Made by a program: the position numbers and the translations under genes. 64,000 nt of DNA from Methanothrix sp. (GTDB taxonomy: Archaea > Halobacteriota > Methanosarcinia > Methanotrichales > Methanotrichaceae). The notes under the pieces were generated by a model. It made no database searches. It saw only the letters and a list, made by a program, of their open reading frames with translations, and had not been told where the DNA came from. The DNA lies in the NCBI RefSeq assembly GCF_030055635.1, contig NZ_JASFYM010000011.1:1-64000 (forward strand), written 5' to 3'. Of the stretch, positions 9,963-20,293 are shown piece by piece; position 1 is the first letter of the stretch, and every line of letters begins with the position of its first letter.

Positions 9963-10064
9963 AGCGGGGATTTTTCGTCCTTTTTGGCAGACCTCCCCTC
10001 GAAGGGCTCCTTTTCAGGGGGGGTATCCGGCATGAGTGGAATTTATTGGACCCTTTATAAATTC
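9963..10064 (-). promoter_or_regulatory. Probable CRISPR leader and its TATA box
   Basis: On the minus strand GAATTTATAAAG (10053-10064) is a good archaeal TATA box. Transcription would start near 10030, giving a leader of about 68 bases before the first repeat at 9962. The box lies within the last codons of cas6, so cas operon read-through and a dedicated promoter could both feed the array. Confidence 0.55.
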
Positions 10065-10766
10065 ATTCCGCTCCGTCACCCCCGGCTCTATCTGCTCTCT
10101 TCGCCTGCCGTTCACAACCCCCACGGCCCCAAAGCCTCTTGAAACAGACTTCCCCAGACCCATCAGATCCGGAATGTGAAAGTTCGCCAGAAACTCACAT
10201 CTTATGCCTGTGACCATCACACCCTTTAATGTGCAGATCTCGTCTCTCACCCTTCCAAGATCAAGACGGATCCGCTCATCTACAGTATACCCGAGACCCT
10301 TCGCAGCAGAGAGTATGTTCCCGACCAGGATCCTTCTCAGAAGCTCCCTCCTCTCATCCCAGGAAGATGCATCCACATAACGCCCGTAGTTCTCCTGGTT
10401 GAGAGCCAGCCACGGAGTGACAAACCTGTACGCATGAAGCTCGCCAGCACACCCAAACCTCTCCCTTCTCAGGCATATGTGCCTCTCAACAACAGAATAG
10501 CTCCGATCCCCCAGCCGTATCTCGCCGAACTTATCGTACAGGTCCTTGAGAATGTCTGCACCCTCATTTATCCCCAGGATGACCGGCACACCCCTTATGA
10601 TCTTGTACTGGATGAGAGGATACCTGTAGATCAGCCTGTCAGTGAAATGATGGTGCAGCAGCATCTGGTCATTGAAGCTCGTGGCGAAGAAGCCGCGCAG
10701 CTTCGCCGCATCCTCCCGGACCGGCGAATCAGAGCGCAACCTCAGCCGCAGAATCCTGAGATCCAT
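10014..10766 (-). CDS. cas6: Cas6, pre-crRNA processing endoribonuclease
   Basis: A 250-residue RAMP-family nuclease that cuts the repeat transcript to leave the 8-base 5' handle. It has the KLRGFF segment near the N-terminus, the HHHFTDRLIYRYPLIQYK region typical of this Cas6 group, and a C-terminal glycine-rich loop (GLGKSVSRGFGAVG). It is the last gene of the cas operon, 6 bases after cas3 and immediately before the array leader. The final residues overlap the probable leader promoter. Confidence 0.92.
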   Translation of the reverse strand: MDLRILRLRLRSDSPVREDAAKLRGFFATSFNDQMLLHHHFTDRLIYRYPLIQYKIIRGVPVILGINEGADILKDLYDKFGEIRLGDRSYSVVERHICLRRERFGCAGELHAYRFVTPWLALNQENYGRYVDASSWDERRELLRRILVGNILSAAKGLGYTVDERIRLDLGRVRDEICTLKGVMVTGIRCEFLANFHIPDLMGLGKSVSRGFGAVGVVNGRRREQIEPGVTERNEFIKGPINSTHAGYPP

Positions 10767-10772
10767 AGCACC

Positions 10773-13187
10773 TCAGATTATCATCGAGCCCTCGCCGGCA
10801 TCCTCCACCTTGAACCCTGTCTTACGATCATAGTATTGGGGGAGCTCATCCATCGATATGTAGCCGAGGCCCTGATCCTCCATGAGGAGGTTTTTGGCTA
10901 TCCTCCTGGGGACGGAGATCACGTAATCGCTCAGCGCGTTCCTCATGCTCAGATACCTCCTTCTCCTCTCCCAGATATCCCTCTCTGATCTCAGATCCCT
11001 GTACATCCTCCAGACCTCCGCAGCCCTCTCATCAACCTCCACAAACACATCCACCCTGGGCTCGTCCTCCTCTATGAGCCTGAAACTCTCCCCGAGATCA
11101 CCAAACTCCAGGCCTGACAGCATTTTCATACACTCCCTCGAGGTCTCATCGCTCATCCCGCTCCGCAGCGCCCTGAAGTACCTGCTGCTGAGCTCCAGTA
11201 TCTCCCTCTCCTCTATGCATCTCCCGCACGACCGGAGCACATCAAGGGTTTTCGAGATCAGAAAGCCATCGTAGATGTACTTCCAGAGCTCCATTCTCTC
11301 ATCCCTGAGAACGACCACCGAGACACGCCCCCTCTCCCTGGAGAGGTTCCTGTTGCACCTTCCAGCAACCTGGTTTATCGAGTCCAGGGGTGCGAGATCT
11401 CTGAACACTACATCAGCATCGATATCAACACCCGCCTCTATGAGCTGCGTGCTCACCGTGACCTTCCTGCGCTCTCCCCTCTCCTCCCTGATCCTGCGTA
11501 TGCGGTCCATCCGGTCCCTGGGGACGACATGTGTTGAGAGGTAGAAGAGATCTGTATCATCCAGATCGAGCGCTTCTATCGCTCTATAAACGTTCCTTGC
11601 TGATCGTATCGTGTTCATCACGATCAGGAAATCCCTATCCGGATTACCGTGAAGCTCTCCCGCCAGAAGCCCCTCGAAATCCTCAAGGCGCATTGGAGCA
11701 TCGATCATTGGATGCAACTCGATCCTGTTGAGCGCCCTGAAGTACCGCTCCTTGTTGCTCACAGCCTCCCCGATCTCGCCGTTCTCCTCGTTGAAGATGA
11801 GCGGCTGGGTCGCGGTTACTAGTATCAGATAGCTGTTGAACCTCTCGCAGAGCGTTCTCAGAGCATCACGCATCAGAAGCCAGTACCTGTGGGGCACCGC
11901 CTGGACCTCATCCAGAATTATTATGGAGTTCGCAAGCCTGCTGAACTTCCTGATTCTCCTGTTCCTGTTCGAGAAGATCGTGTGGAACAGCTGCCAGAAT
12001 GTAGTCACCACGATCTCCGAGTTCCACCCCTCAAGGAGCAGAAGGCTCACGTCAGGCTCGTACTCCTCCTCTCCCTTTCTGTATGCGATATCTGAGAGAT
12101 GATGGTGCTTCAGAAGCACTCCTGAGTCAGCCCTGATGCCTGCGCTCTCCAGCACATCCTCGAAGACATCGCATGTCTGATCGATGATGCTCAGAAACGG
12201 CAGCGCGTAGATTATCCTGGGCATGATCCCGCATTGGTCCATCAGCCTGCTCCGGAGCCGCAGCGCCATCGCCAGGGATGTGAGCGTCTTGCCTGTGCCC
12301 GTGGGAACGTTCAGCGATATTATCCTGCTGTTCAAATCCCATACAGAGATCCGGCCGACAGCATCATTGTATATCTCGTTCCTCATGCCGTTGATGCCAT
12401 CCCTGCTCTCAGAGAACCCGCGCGCCTCCCTGTACCTGTCCACGAGATCTGAGGGAATCTCCACCCTGCGCAGGTCCACTCCCTCCAGCCCCGCATCGGT
12501 CTTGTCCGCATCCAGGAGCGCGGAGTAGAGAAGCTGAGCAACGAAGTACAGCAGGATGTCATTTCTCTTGCTGAGAATCCTGACGAAGTGCTTCTCATGC
12601 CTCACATCCTTCAGGGCATCTCTGAGGATGTAAGCAATCAGATGATCTAAATCCAAATCGACCACATCGCCGAGAAGGGCTCTGAGCATCTCCCTGCATT
12701 CTTTTCTATCAATCCTGGAGATCTGCTCCTCCAAAACAGGCAGAATTCTCTCCCGTTCAGCGTAGATCTCCGAGATCTCGTCCAGCGCGTTCGTCAGATC
12801 TCCGTGATGCCGCCTCACGGCGATGAACGAGATCAGAGGAAGGGCTCCTGATGTATCGCTTTTTCCCTTCTCTAAATATTTTCTCACAACTGCATACGTG
12901 AAGAGCGATGATAGCAGGCCGTGCTTTGTGGTCTCCCTCGATCTCAGGATCTGCTTCTTCCTCTCATCCATCTCCCCCAGATACTCCTGGAAGAACCCGG
13001 TCGCCTTCCCGAGATCGTGGGTCGCTCCGATGATGTATGCGACATCCTCCAGAACCCTCACGTTATCGAGGTTCCGCGCGCTTTCAGCCACAGTCCCTCT
13101 GCACATCTCCCCGACTTTTCTGAGGTGATCCACAAGTAGCTTATCAGGATGTGATCTAAGCTTAAATGAAAACGATCCGCTCGCCAT
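10773..13187 (-). CDS. cas3: Cas3, HD nuclease-helicase
   Basis: A single polypeptide of about 804 residues carrying both type I effector activities. The N-terminal HD nuclease has GATHDLGK near residue 57. The superfamily 2 helicase has Walker A NVPTGTGKT near 295, DEVQ near 427, and motif VI with QVAGRCNRN. Cas3 is recruited by Cascade and degrades target DNA 3' to 5'. The open frame permits an ATG at 13205, but the ATG at 13187 has GGAG eight or nine bases upstream and is preferred. It overlaps the end of cas5 by 26 bases, suggesting translational coupling. Confidence 0.94.
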   Translation of the reverse strand: MASGSFSFKLRSHPDKLLVDHLRKVGEMCRGTVAESARNLDNVRVLEDVAYIIGATHDLGKATGFFQEYLGEMDERKKQILRSRETTKHGLLSSLFTYAVVRKYLEKGKSDTSGALPLISFIAVRRHHGDLTNALDEISEIYAERERILPVLEEQISRIDRKECREMLRALLGDVVDLDLDHLIAYILRDALKDVRHEKHFVRILSKRNDILLYFVAQLLYSALLDADKTDAGLEGVDLRRVEIPSDLVDRYREARGFSESRDGINGMRNEIYNDAVGRISVWDLNSRIISLNVPTGTGKTLTSLAMALRLRSRLMDQCGIMPRIIYALPFLSIIDQTCDVFEDVLESAGIRADSGVLLKHHHLSDIAYRKGEEEYEPDVSLLLLEGWNSEIVVTTFWQLFHTIFSNRNRRIRKFSRLANSIIILDEVQAVPHRYWLLMRDALRTLCERFNSYLILVTATQPLIFNEENGEIGEAVSNKERYFRALNRIELHPMIDAPMRLEDFEGLLAGELHGNPDRDFLIVMNTIRSARNVYRAIEALDLDDTDLFYLSTHVVPRDRMDRIRRIREERGERRKVTVSTQLIEAGVDIDADVVFRDLAPLDSINQVAGRCNRNLSRERGRVSVVVLRDERMELWKYIYDGFLISKTLDVLRSCGRCIEEREILELSSRYFRALRSGMSDETSRECMKMLSGLEFGDLGESFRLIEEDEPRVDVFVEVDERAAEVWRMYRDLRSERDIWERRRRYLSMRNALSDYVISVPRRIAKNLLMEDQGLGYISMDELPQYYDRKTGFKVEDAGEGSMII

Positions 13188-13863
13188 TCTCGAGCTCCCA
13201 GGCATCCCTTGTTCTGGCCTTTATGCTCCCGCCGTTCCTCTCGTAGAGTATCTCGCTGTAATCCATGACCTCCCGCCCCTCGCCCATCACACATGGCATC
13301 ACCTCAGAGAAGTACTCCCGCCCCTCCTCGAACTCCGGCGGCTCCAGAAGTGATCTCAGAGGCACAACGCTGTTTATCTCCTGGAATTCATCGCCACATC
13401 TTCTCATGCTCCACTCACCGACAAATTTGAAGTTGCAGACCAGCTGGCTCAGGCCCAGGCACGGGGTGTAAACGCACCTGTGCTCCTCGAGCAGCTCCCT
13501 GAGATCCCTGAAGAGACGTCCGTCAGAGTGCCCGAAGTATATCCTGTACACCGGATCCTTCAGGAACTCAAACCTGATCTGAGTTCTGTTGATGATCCTT
13601 TGCATGCTTTTCTTGGTGTCGATCAGGTTCTCGCCTATACGCACCTTCTTCACAGGCTCCAGGATTCTGCATCCTATGCTCGCCCGATCCCTGAAAAAGT
13701 ATCTGAAGTACTCATCCTTGCTGAGCCCTGCTATGGCTCCCACGATCCCCGATATCGCTGTTCTAGGAGGAAATGAGTACGTGAGGGGGGATGTTGTGGT
13801 GTATATCTTCCTGAAGTGCGCGTAATCCCCCCACACATCGAAGACCAAGACTCTATCCTGCAT
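13162..13863 (-). CDS. cas5: Cas5b, Cascade subunit
   Basis: A 233-residue RAMP protein of the Cas5 type that caps the 5' handle of the crRNA in Cascade. The N-terminal VFDVWGDYAHFRK strand and the SYSFPPRTAISGIVGAI segment are diagnostic of Cas5 of subtype I-B. It lies 21 bases after cas7 and overlaps cas3. Confidence 0.92.
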   Translation of the reverse strand: MQDRVLVFDVWGDYAHFRKIYTTTSPLTYSFPPRTAISGIVGAIAGLSKDEYFRYFFRDRASIGCRILEPVKKVRIGENLIDTKKSMQRIINRTQIRFEFLKDPVYRIYFGHSDGRLFRDLRELLEEHRCVYTPCLGLSQLVCNFKFVGEWSMRRCGDEFQEINSVVPLRSLLEPPEFEEGREYFSEVMPCVMGEGREVMDYSEILYERNGGSIKARTRDAWELENGERIVFI

Positions 13864-13884
13864 CGAAGACCTTCTGGAGACCTT

Positions 13885-14802
13885 CTAGAATGCAATCGGC
13901 CGTACCTCTATGCCAGTCGCTTCCTTCAGCATCTCCATCGAGAACTCAGATCCGTCCACGATGAACCTGAGCCGTCTGTCGAAGCAGAGCTCAATATCCC
14001 TTATCGAGCCGTTCTCAGCCTTGAGCCTGCTCACAAGCTCGGAGACGTCGAGGCAGAAATCCTCAGGCCCTCTGATCGCCTCATGCTGCATCTCCGATAC
14101 CAGCTTCACCATCCTGTCGAGATCCCCGATGTGGTAATTCTGCTTGCTGTAGTTGACCTTGAGAAGCAGCCTCGGCACCTGGCCAGCTTTCGTTCTGGAT
14201 ATCAGGCTCTTCGTCCCGTTCCACATGCCCTCGAGGAGAAGCTTCACATCATCCTCTGTGAGGTTTGTATGCTTTGCAGCATTCTCGTTTATTATGCCGT
14301 AGAAGAGTATCAGCGAGTACGGAAGAACATATTCCTCCCGGAATGTCGCCTGCTTCGATTTTTCCCCGGAAGCGAACGCTCCAGTGCCCTTTATGTGCTT
14401 CAGCGTTACTCTGTGGAGCGAGCGCCCCATCTTGAACTGCACAGGGCCTGTGTAGGTTATCGAGTCCTCCTTCAGTGGAATCACGCCGCCGAACAGCCTT
14501 ATATCTATGCACTCCCTCAGAATCCTTTCTGCATCTTCTCCGAAATCCTTCGCCCGCATCTTTCCGTCCTGGATGTACCTGTTCTCCGCATCGTAGACTA
14601 TCTCCCTCACGAATATCTCAAGCCCCTTGAAGTCGTGGAGGTAATCCCTTATGGTCCTCTTGAGCCGCACGTCGGTTACCAGGTTTACCCCTGTCTCCTC
14701 GTCTATGCGCGGCTTGTTCTCGTCCATCGGATCCCCATTCGGATTCCCGTCTCTTATATCGTAGATGAACAGCAGCTCGGATCTGTTTCCAACAGTGGTC
14801 AT
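13885..14802 (-). CDS. cas7: Cas7b (Csh2), Cascade backbone subunit
   Basis: A 305-residue Csh2-family protein. The N-terminal FIYDIRDGNPNGDP motif is the family signature. Multiple copies line the crRNA guide in the type I-B Cascade. Its ATG overlaps the stop codon of cas8b (ATGA), which usually means coupled translation. Confidence 0.94.
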   Translation of the reverse strand: MTTVGNRSELLFIYDIRDGNPNGDPMDENKPRIDEETGVNLVTDVRLKRTIRDYLHDFKGLEIFVREIVYDAENRYIQDGKMRAKDFGEDAERILRECIDIRLFGGVIPLKEDSITYTGPVQFKMGRSLHRVTLKHIKGTGAFASGEKSKQATFREEYVLPYSLILFYGIINENAAKHTNLTEDDVKLLLEGMWNGTKSLISRTKAGQVPRLLLKVNYSKQNYHIGDLDRMVKLVSEMQHEAIRGPEDFCLDVSELVSRLKAENGSIRDIELCFDRRLRFIVDGSEFSMEMLKEATGIEVRPIAF

Positions 14803-16655
14803 GCTGTTTCCTCCATCTCCTTTTCCTCAATCTCCTTATCCACCTTGAAGATCTTGTGGAGGTTCATGCCGAGCACGAAGTAGAAGCTCAGCTCATCGTC
14901 CGTCTCCTTCCACCTCTGCCCTGAAAGAACGAAATGCTTCGCGATGATCTCCTCGAGCTCCCTGTAGTAGTTCTTCCCGTACTCTTCGAGCTTGTTCTGT
15001 ATCTCCGGAAGAAGCCTTTTGATCATAGCCTCGTTCAGCCTGAGCCCGTGCAGCTTTGTGTAGAACGGCCTCGCCTTCTTCTCCGTCCACTGGATGTTCA
15101 GAAGCTTCTGCGCAAGCACCCCTTCCAGAAACGTCGCCTTCTTCGCATCGCTGTCGAAGAATTCTCTGTTCGCCTCGAAGAACCTCTCGATCCTCTCATC
15201 CAGAGGAAGCGCTTCAAGCTCCTCTCTTTTGAGAATAATTCCTGACATTTTGCCTACCTCAAGATCCTTCAGAAGATTCAGCTCCCTCAGATAGTGAAGA
15301 AGCAGAAATCCGTTGAGCGTGTTCATCTGCGTGGACTGTTCATGCACGAAATCATCTCTGATTCTCTTCATGATGAAGGAGATCAGCAGATGCCGATCCA
15401 CGGCCCTCCCCACGAATATACTGTTAACGATCTCCAGGAACATCTTATCGTGAGTTACGCTTCCTGATTCCCTGGGGAAGAACCGTCTCAGCACGCCGAA
15501 ATCAAACCGCATCTCGATTTTCTTGTCTTTCTCATCGGAGAGCACCATCTCATTGTATATGCCGAAGAGACCCTCGACCCTCTCCTTGGCCTCGAAGAGC
15601 CTTCTCAGCCTTGACGGTAGAATGCCATCGATGTGGAGAAGTATCCTGTACGCGGAGTTATCCTTCCTGTAAAACAGGAGGCTGTTGCTGAAGAAGTCCT
15701 TCTGATCCTTGACCACATCCAGGATATCATCCTCATCATCGGTTATGCGATTCCTGGTCTTACCGCTCATCTTCAGCTCTTTCTTCATGCCGCTCAGGAT
15801 ATCGAGTATCTCCTTGTAGTCATCGCCGATGACGAGCTTGGGTATGAGAAGGTATCTGAAACCATAGAAGCTGAAATCCAGGTTCTCCTCGATGTACTTC
15901 TTTCCAGCATCGAGGTTTGTCGCGCAGTTGAAGCAGACAGGCGTGTTCTTCCATGCATCCGACTGTCTGAATCCGCCGGCTATGAATCCTGGCTTGTCGA
16001 AGGTGTGGAACGGCCACGGTATGGCATAAGCGTAAACCTCATCCTTCTGCTCCTTACACACAGAGCAGAGAGCATCGATCCCCCTGGACTCGCCGCCGTA
16101 TTTCATGAAGTATCGATCGCAGCTCTTTTTGAGGAGAGCGTTTCTGAAAACCGCGTAGTCCGCCAGGTATCTCATATCACCGTCCTTCAGAACTCCGATG
16201 GTTATTATGCAGTTCTCTGTGGATTTGAGATGCGATCGCTTCTCCTTGAGATCCTCGAGTATTTTATCTTTGTTCGAGAATATCACATCCTTCATCCTCT
16301 CCAGCGTGGTGCTCTCCTCCACGCTGATGCTTGAATGATCGGCAGTCTCAAACCATCTCAGAAACTTTCTGTTGAATGTTGTCTCGATGTCCTTTGCTAT
16401 CTTGCATGTCGGGGTGGCATCGGTGGCGTTCCCCTTCTTCCCCTTGTAGAGATACCTCCTGTAATCCTTGAGCTCCTCCAGCTCCACGCCCCTGTAAGAG
16501 AAGTCTCCGTTCCTATCCTCGAGTGTGACAACAAGGGCATGTCTGTATCTGCCGTTGCTGTTTGGATTCTCCACAATGGCATCCAGGAGATCCGCACACC
16601 CGCTCTGAGCATGCTCTCCAATTCTTGATACAGCCTCTATCACGTGTATCACCAT
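14799..16655 (-). CDS. cas8b: Cas8b (Csh1/TM1802-type), Cascade large subunit
   Basis: A 618-residue large subunit. Two CxxC pairs, CSVC near residue 195 and CFNC near 240, form the zinc-finger region typical of TM1802-type Cas8b. The family recognises the PAM and recruits Cas3. The sequence is otherwise divergent, as is usual for large subunits. Position between cas4 and cas7 and the order of the operon support subtype I-B. The start is 3 bases after the cas4 stop. Confidence 0.88.
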   Translation of the reverse strand: MVIHVIEAVSRIGEHAQSGCADLLDAIVENPNSNGRYRHALVVTLEDRNGDFSYRGVELEELKDYRRYLYKGKKGNATDATPTCKIAKDIETTFNRKFLRWFETADHSSISVEESTTLERMKDVIFSNKDKILEDLKEKRSHLKSTENCIITIGVLKDGDMRYLADYAVFRNALLKKSCDRYFMKYGGESRGIDALCSVCKEQKDEVYAYAIPWPFHTFDKPGFIAGGFRQSDAWKNTPVCFNCATNLDAGKKYIEENLDFSFYGFRYLLIPKLVIGDDYKEILDILSGMKKELKMSGKTRNRITDDEDDILDVVKDQKDFFSNSLLFYRKDNSAYRILLHIDGILPSRLRRLFEAKERVEGLFGIYNEMVLSDEKDKKIEMRFDFGVLRRFFPRESGSVTHDKMFLEIVNSIFVGRAVDRHLLISFIMKRIRDDFVHEQSTQMNTLNGFLLLHYLRELNLLKDLEVGKMSGIILKREELEALPLDERIERFFEANREFFDSDAKKATFLEGVLAQKLLNIQWTEKKARPFYTKLHGLRLNEAMIKRLLPEIQNKLEEYGKNYYRELEEIIAKHFVLSGQRWKETDDELSFYFVLGMNLHKIFKVDKEIEEKEMEETA

Positions 16656-16658
16656 GCA

Positions 16659-17234
16659 TCAGTCACATATGTTTCTGTACGTGCAGTCCACGCACCTGGC
16701 CTTCTGTTTCGTCCCCTCCGGATAGTAACCGTACTGAACTGTTCTAAGTATCTCGTTTACTGTATCGATAGCAGCATCATAATCTTTTTGGCGGAAGATC
16801 ACTTCCTCCACGTGGTGGTTGCTGCGGGTGTAGCATATGTACCCCCGGTTCACAGGAACTTCAAAGTGCTCCATTATCAGCAGCCCGTAAAGAGCGAGCT
16901 GGTACCTGTGCGTTCTGTGAACCACACCGCTGTATTCAGCGTACTTGTAATCCATGGGGGCAGCTGTGCCGTCATCGAGAAAGAGCACCTCATCCACCTC
17001 TCCCTTTATCCGGTACCTGCGGGATGTCAGATAGACGGAGACCTCCTTTCTGACGCACTTGAGCCTCTTTCTCACGTAGCTGGTGTTGACCTTCTCACGG
17101 CTCTCGTGAAGCTCCCTGCCCCTCAGGACCTTGTAGTACCTCTCCTCCCTCTGTGGGATGTTGAGACAGTGCATGAAGAATATGAACCTGGGGCAGAATA
17201 GGTACTCGATGACATCCGAGACTGTTATGAACAC
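16659..17234 (-). CDS. cas4: Cas4, adaptation exonuclease
   Basis: A 191-residue RecB-like PD-(D/E)xK nuclease with a 4Fe-4S cluster. The N-terminal cysteine (Cys14) and the C-terminal CVDCTYRNIC cluster are present, and the nuclease core shows GEVDEV followed by DYKYAE. Cas4 trims prespacers and selects PAM and orientation. It lies downstream of cas2. Confidence 0.93.
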   Translation of the reverse strand: MFITVSDVIEYLFCPRFIFFMHCLNIPQREERYYKVLRGRELHESREKVNTSYVRKRLKCVRKEVSVYLTSRRYRIKGEVDEVLFLDDGTAAPMDYKYAEYSGVVHRTHRYQLALYGLLIMEHFEVPVNRGYICYTRSNHHVEEVIFRQKDYDAAIDTVNEILRTVQYGYYPEGTKQKARCVDCTYRNICD

Positions 17235-17273
17235 ATCCTCATCGAGCGATTTCTCGATAAAAGAGACCTCCTT

Positions 17274-18609
<1,336 letters not shown>

Positions 18610-18740
18610 CCAGATCGACCCTGCATCAAATCATATTACAAAATAATTTCTGAAGATATACCTGCACCTCGAATACAAGACCATCTCTGCGCATTTTTCA
18701 TATCACAAATCTTCATAACATTTAAGAAAACATCTCAAAT

Positions 18741-18778
18741 ATCTATAAATCTTTTTCTCTGCGACTCTCCTCTGGAGG
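18741..18778 (+). promoter_or_regulatory. glnA promoter and ribosome binding site
   Basis: ATCTATAAAT (18741-18750) is a TATA box and GGAGG (18774-18778) a strong ribosome binding site ahead of the ATG at 18784. I looked for the GGAA-N6-TTCC operator of the methanogen nitrogen repressor NrpR and did not see one. Confidence 0.6.
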
Positions 18779-18783
18779 CTTCG

Positions 18784-20118
18784 ATGATGAATGCCCCTAT
18801 GACGGAAGACGATGTCTTTGAGGCCATAGATAAGCACAACGTGAGATTTGTCAGGATATGGTTCACCGATATCCTCGGCATCCCGAAGAGCTTTGCCATC
18901 AACACCAACCAGCTGGATGGAGCGTTTTCAGAGGGTATGGGATTTGATGGCTCCTCTGTGAGAGGTTTCGCCAGGATATACGAGTCGGATCTGATCGCCA
19001 AGCCGGACCCCTCTACATTCAGAATCATCCCGTGGCGCCAGCAGGAGAATGCTGTGGCGAGGATGTTCTGCGACATTCTGAATCCGGATGGAACTCCCTA
19101 CGAGGGCGACCCGAGGTATGTTCTTAAGAGAAACCTCTCCCGTCTCAGGGAGAAGGGCTACCAGTTCATGGTCGGACCTGAGCTGGAGTTCTTCTACTTC
19201 AAGAGCGATTGCTCAACGGAGATACTCGACACCGGAGGGTACTTCGATCTCACGACGCTGGATGTCGCATCTGATCTGAGAAGAGACACAATCCTGGCGC
19301 TGGATGCGATGGGTATAGATGTTGAGTACAGCCACCATGAGGTCGCGCCATCGCAGCACGAGATCGATTTGAGGTATGCTGATGCACTGACCATGGCGGA
19401 CAACGTGATAACATACAAGATAACGGTCAAGGAGATCGCAAAGAAGCACGGGTGCTATGCGACATTCATGCCGAAGCCGATCTTCGGGGTGAACGGAAGC
19501 GGGATGCACGTCCACCAGTCTCTCTTCCAGGGGAAGAGGAACGTGATGTTCGACCCGGCTGATGAGTACCATCTGTCGGATGAGGCGAAGTGCTACATCG
19601 CAGGCCTGCTCAGGCACGCGCCTGAGATAACAGCGGTGACGAACCAGTGGGTCAACTCCTACAAGAGGCTCGTGCCCGGATACGAGGCGCCGGTCTACAT
19701 CAGCTGGGCGAGGAGGAACAGGTCCGCGCTAGTCAGGGTCCCGATGTACAAGCCCGGCAAGGAGGCAGCCACGAGGATCGAGTACAGGAGCCCGGATCCT
19801 GGAGCGAACCCGTATCTGGCGTTCTCGGTGATGCTCGTCGCCGGCCTTGCGGGCATCGCAAACAAGTACGAGCTCCCGCCGCCGCAGGAGCGCGACATAT
19901 ACCACATGAGCGAGGAGGAGAAGAGAGCCGCGGGCATAAGCTCCCTTCCGGGAAGCCTCAACGAGGCCATCCAGCTCGCTGAGCGGAGCTACATTGTACG
20001 TGAGGCTCTGGGCGATCACGTCTTCGAGAACTTCATGGCGATCAAGAAGGCGGAGTGGGACGAGTACCGGACGAATGTGAGCCAGTGGGAGCTGGAGAGG
20101 TACCTGCCTCTCCTTTAA
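18784..20118 (+). CDS. glnA: Glutamine synthetase, type I
   Basis: The enzyme condenses ammonia and glutamate with ATP. The 444-residue length and motifs are those of class I: GFDGSSVRGF, the metal site VGPELEFFYF, NGSGMHVHQSL and RIEYRSPDPGANPYL. The region where GSI-beta enzymes carry the adenylylated Tyr is replaced by a different sequence (YHMSEEEKRAAG), so it resembles GSI-alpha, regulated allosterically rather than by adenylylation. It starts with ATGATG after a strong ribosome binding site and is divergent from the cas operon. Confidence 0.96.
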   Translation: MMNAPMTEDDVFEAIDKHNVRFVRIWFTDILGIPKSFAINTNQLDGAFSEGMGFDGSSVRGFARIYESDLIAKPDPSTFRIIPWRQQENAVARMFCDILNPDGTPYEGDPRYVLKRNLSRLREKGYQFMVGPELEFFYFKSDCSTEILDTGGYFDLTTLDVASDLRRDTILALDAMGIDVEYSHHEVAPSQHEIDLRYADALTMADNVITYKITVKEIAKKHGCYATFMPKPIFGVNGSGMHVHQSLFQGKRNVMFDPADEYHLSDEAKCYIAGLLRHAPEITAVTNQWVNSYKRLVPGYEAPVYISWARRNRSALVRVPMYKPGKEAATRIEYRSPDPGANPYLAFSVMLVAGLAGIANKYELPPPQERDIYHMSEEEKRAAGISSLPGSLNEAIQLAERSYIVREALGDHVFENFMAIKKAEWDEYRTNVSQWELERYLPLL

Positions 20119-20293
20119 ATATTTTTATAATTTCAAATATTTATCCATCCGGGCAGAGCCGTATTTTTGATCTCAAACAGCCGCGCTACATAGGCATATT
20201 ATATGCGGATGGGGAATGATTGATATACTCTGAGTTAATCTACCACGCTACGGCGTGGCAGATCACGCTGCATCAAATCATCAGGGTAGTAAC

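Noticed and set aside
18610-18783. NrpR operator controlling glnA
   Set aside because: I looked for GGAA-N6-TTCC between cas1 and glnA and found none.
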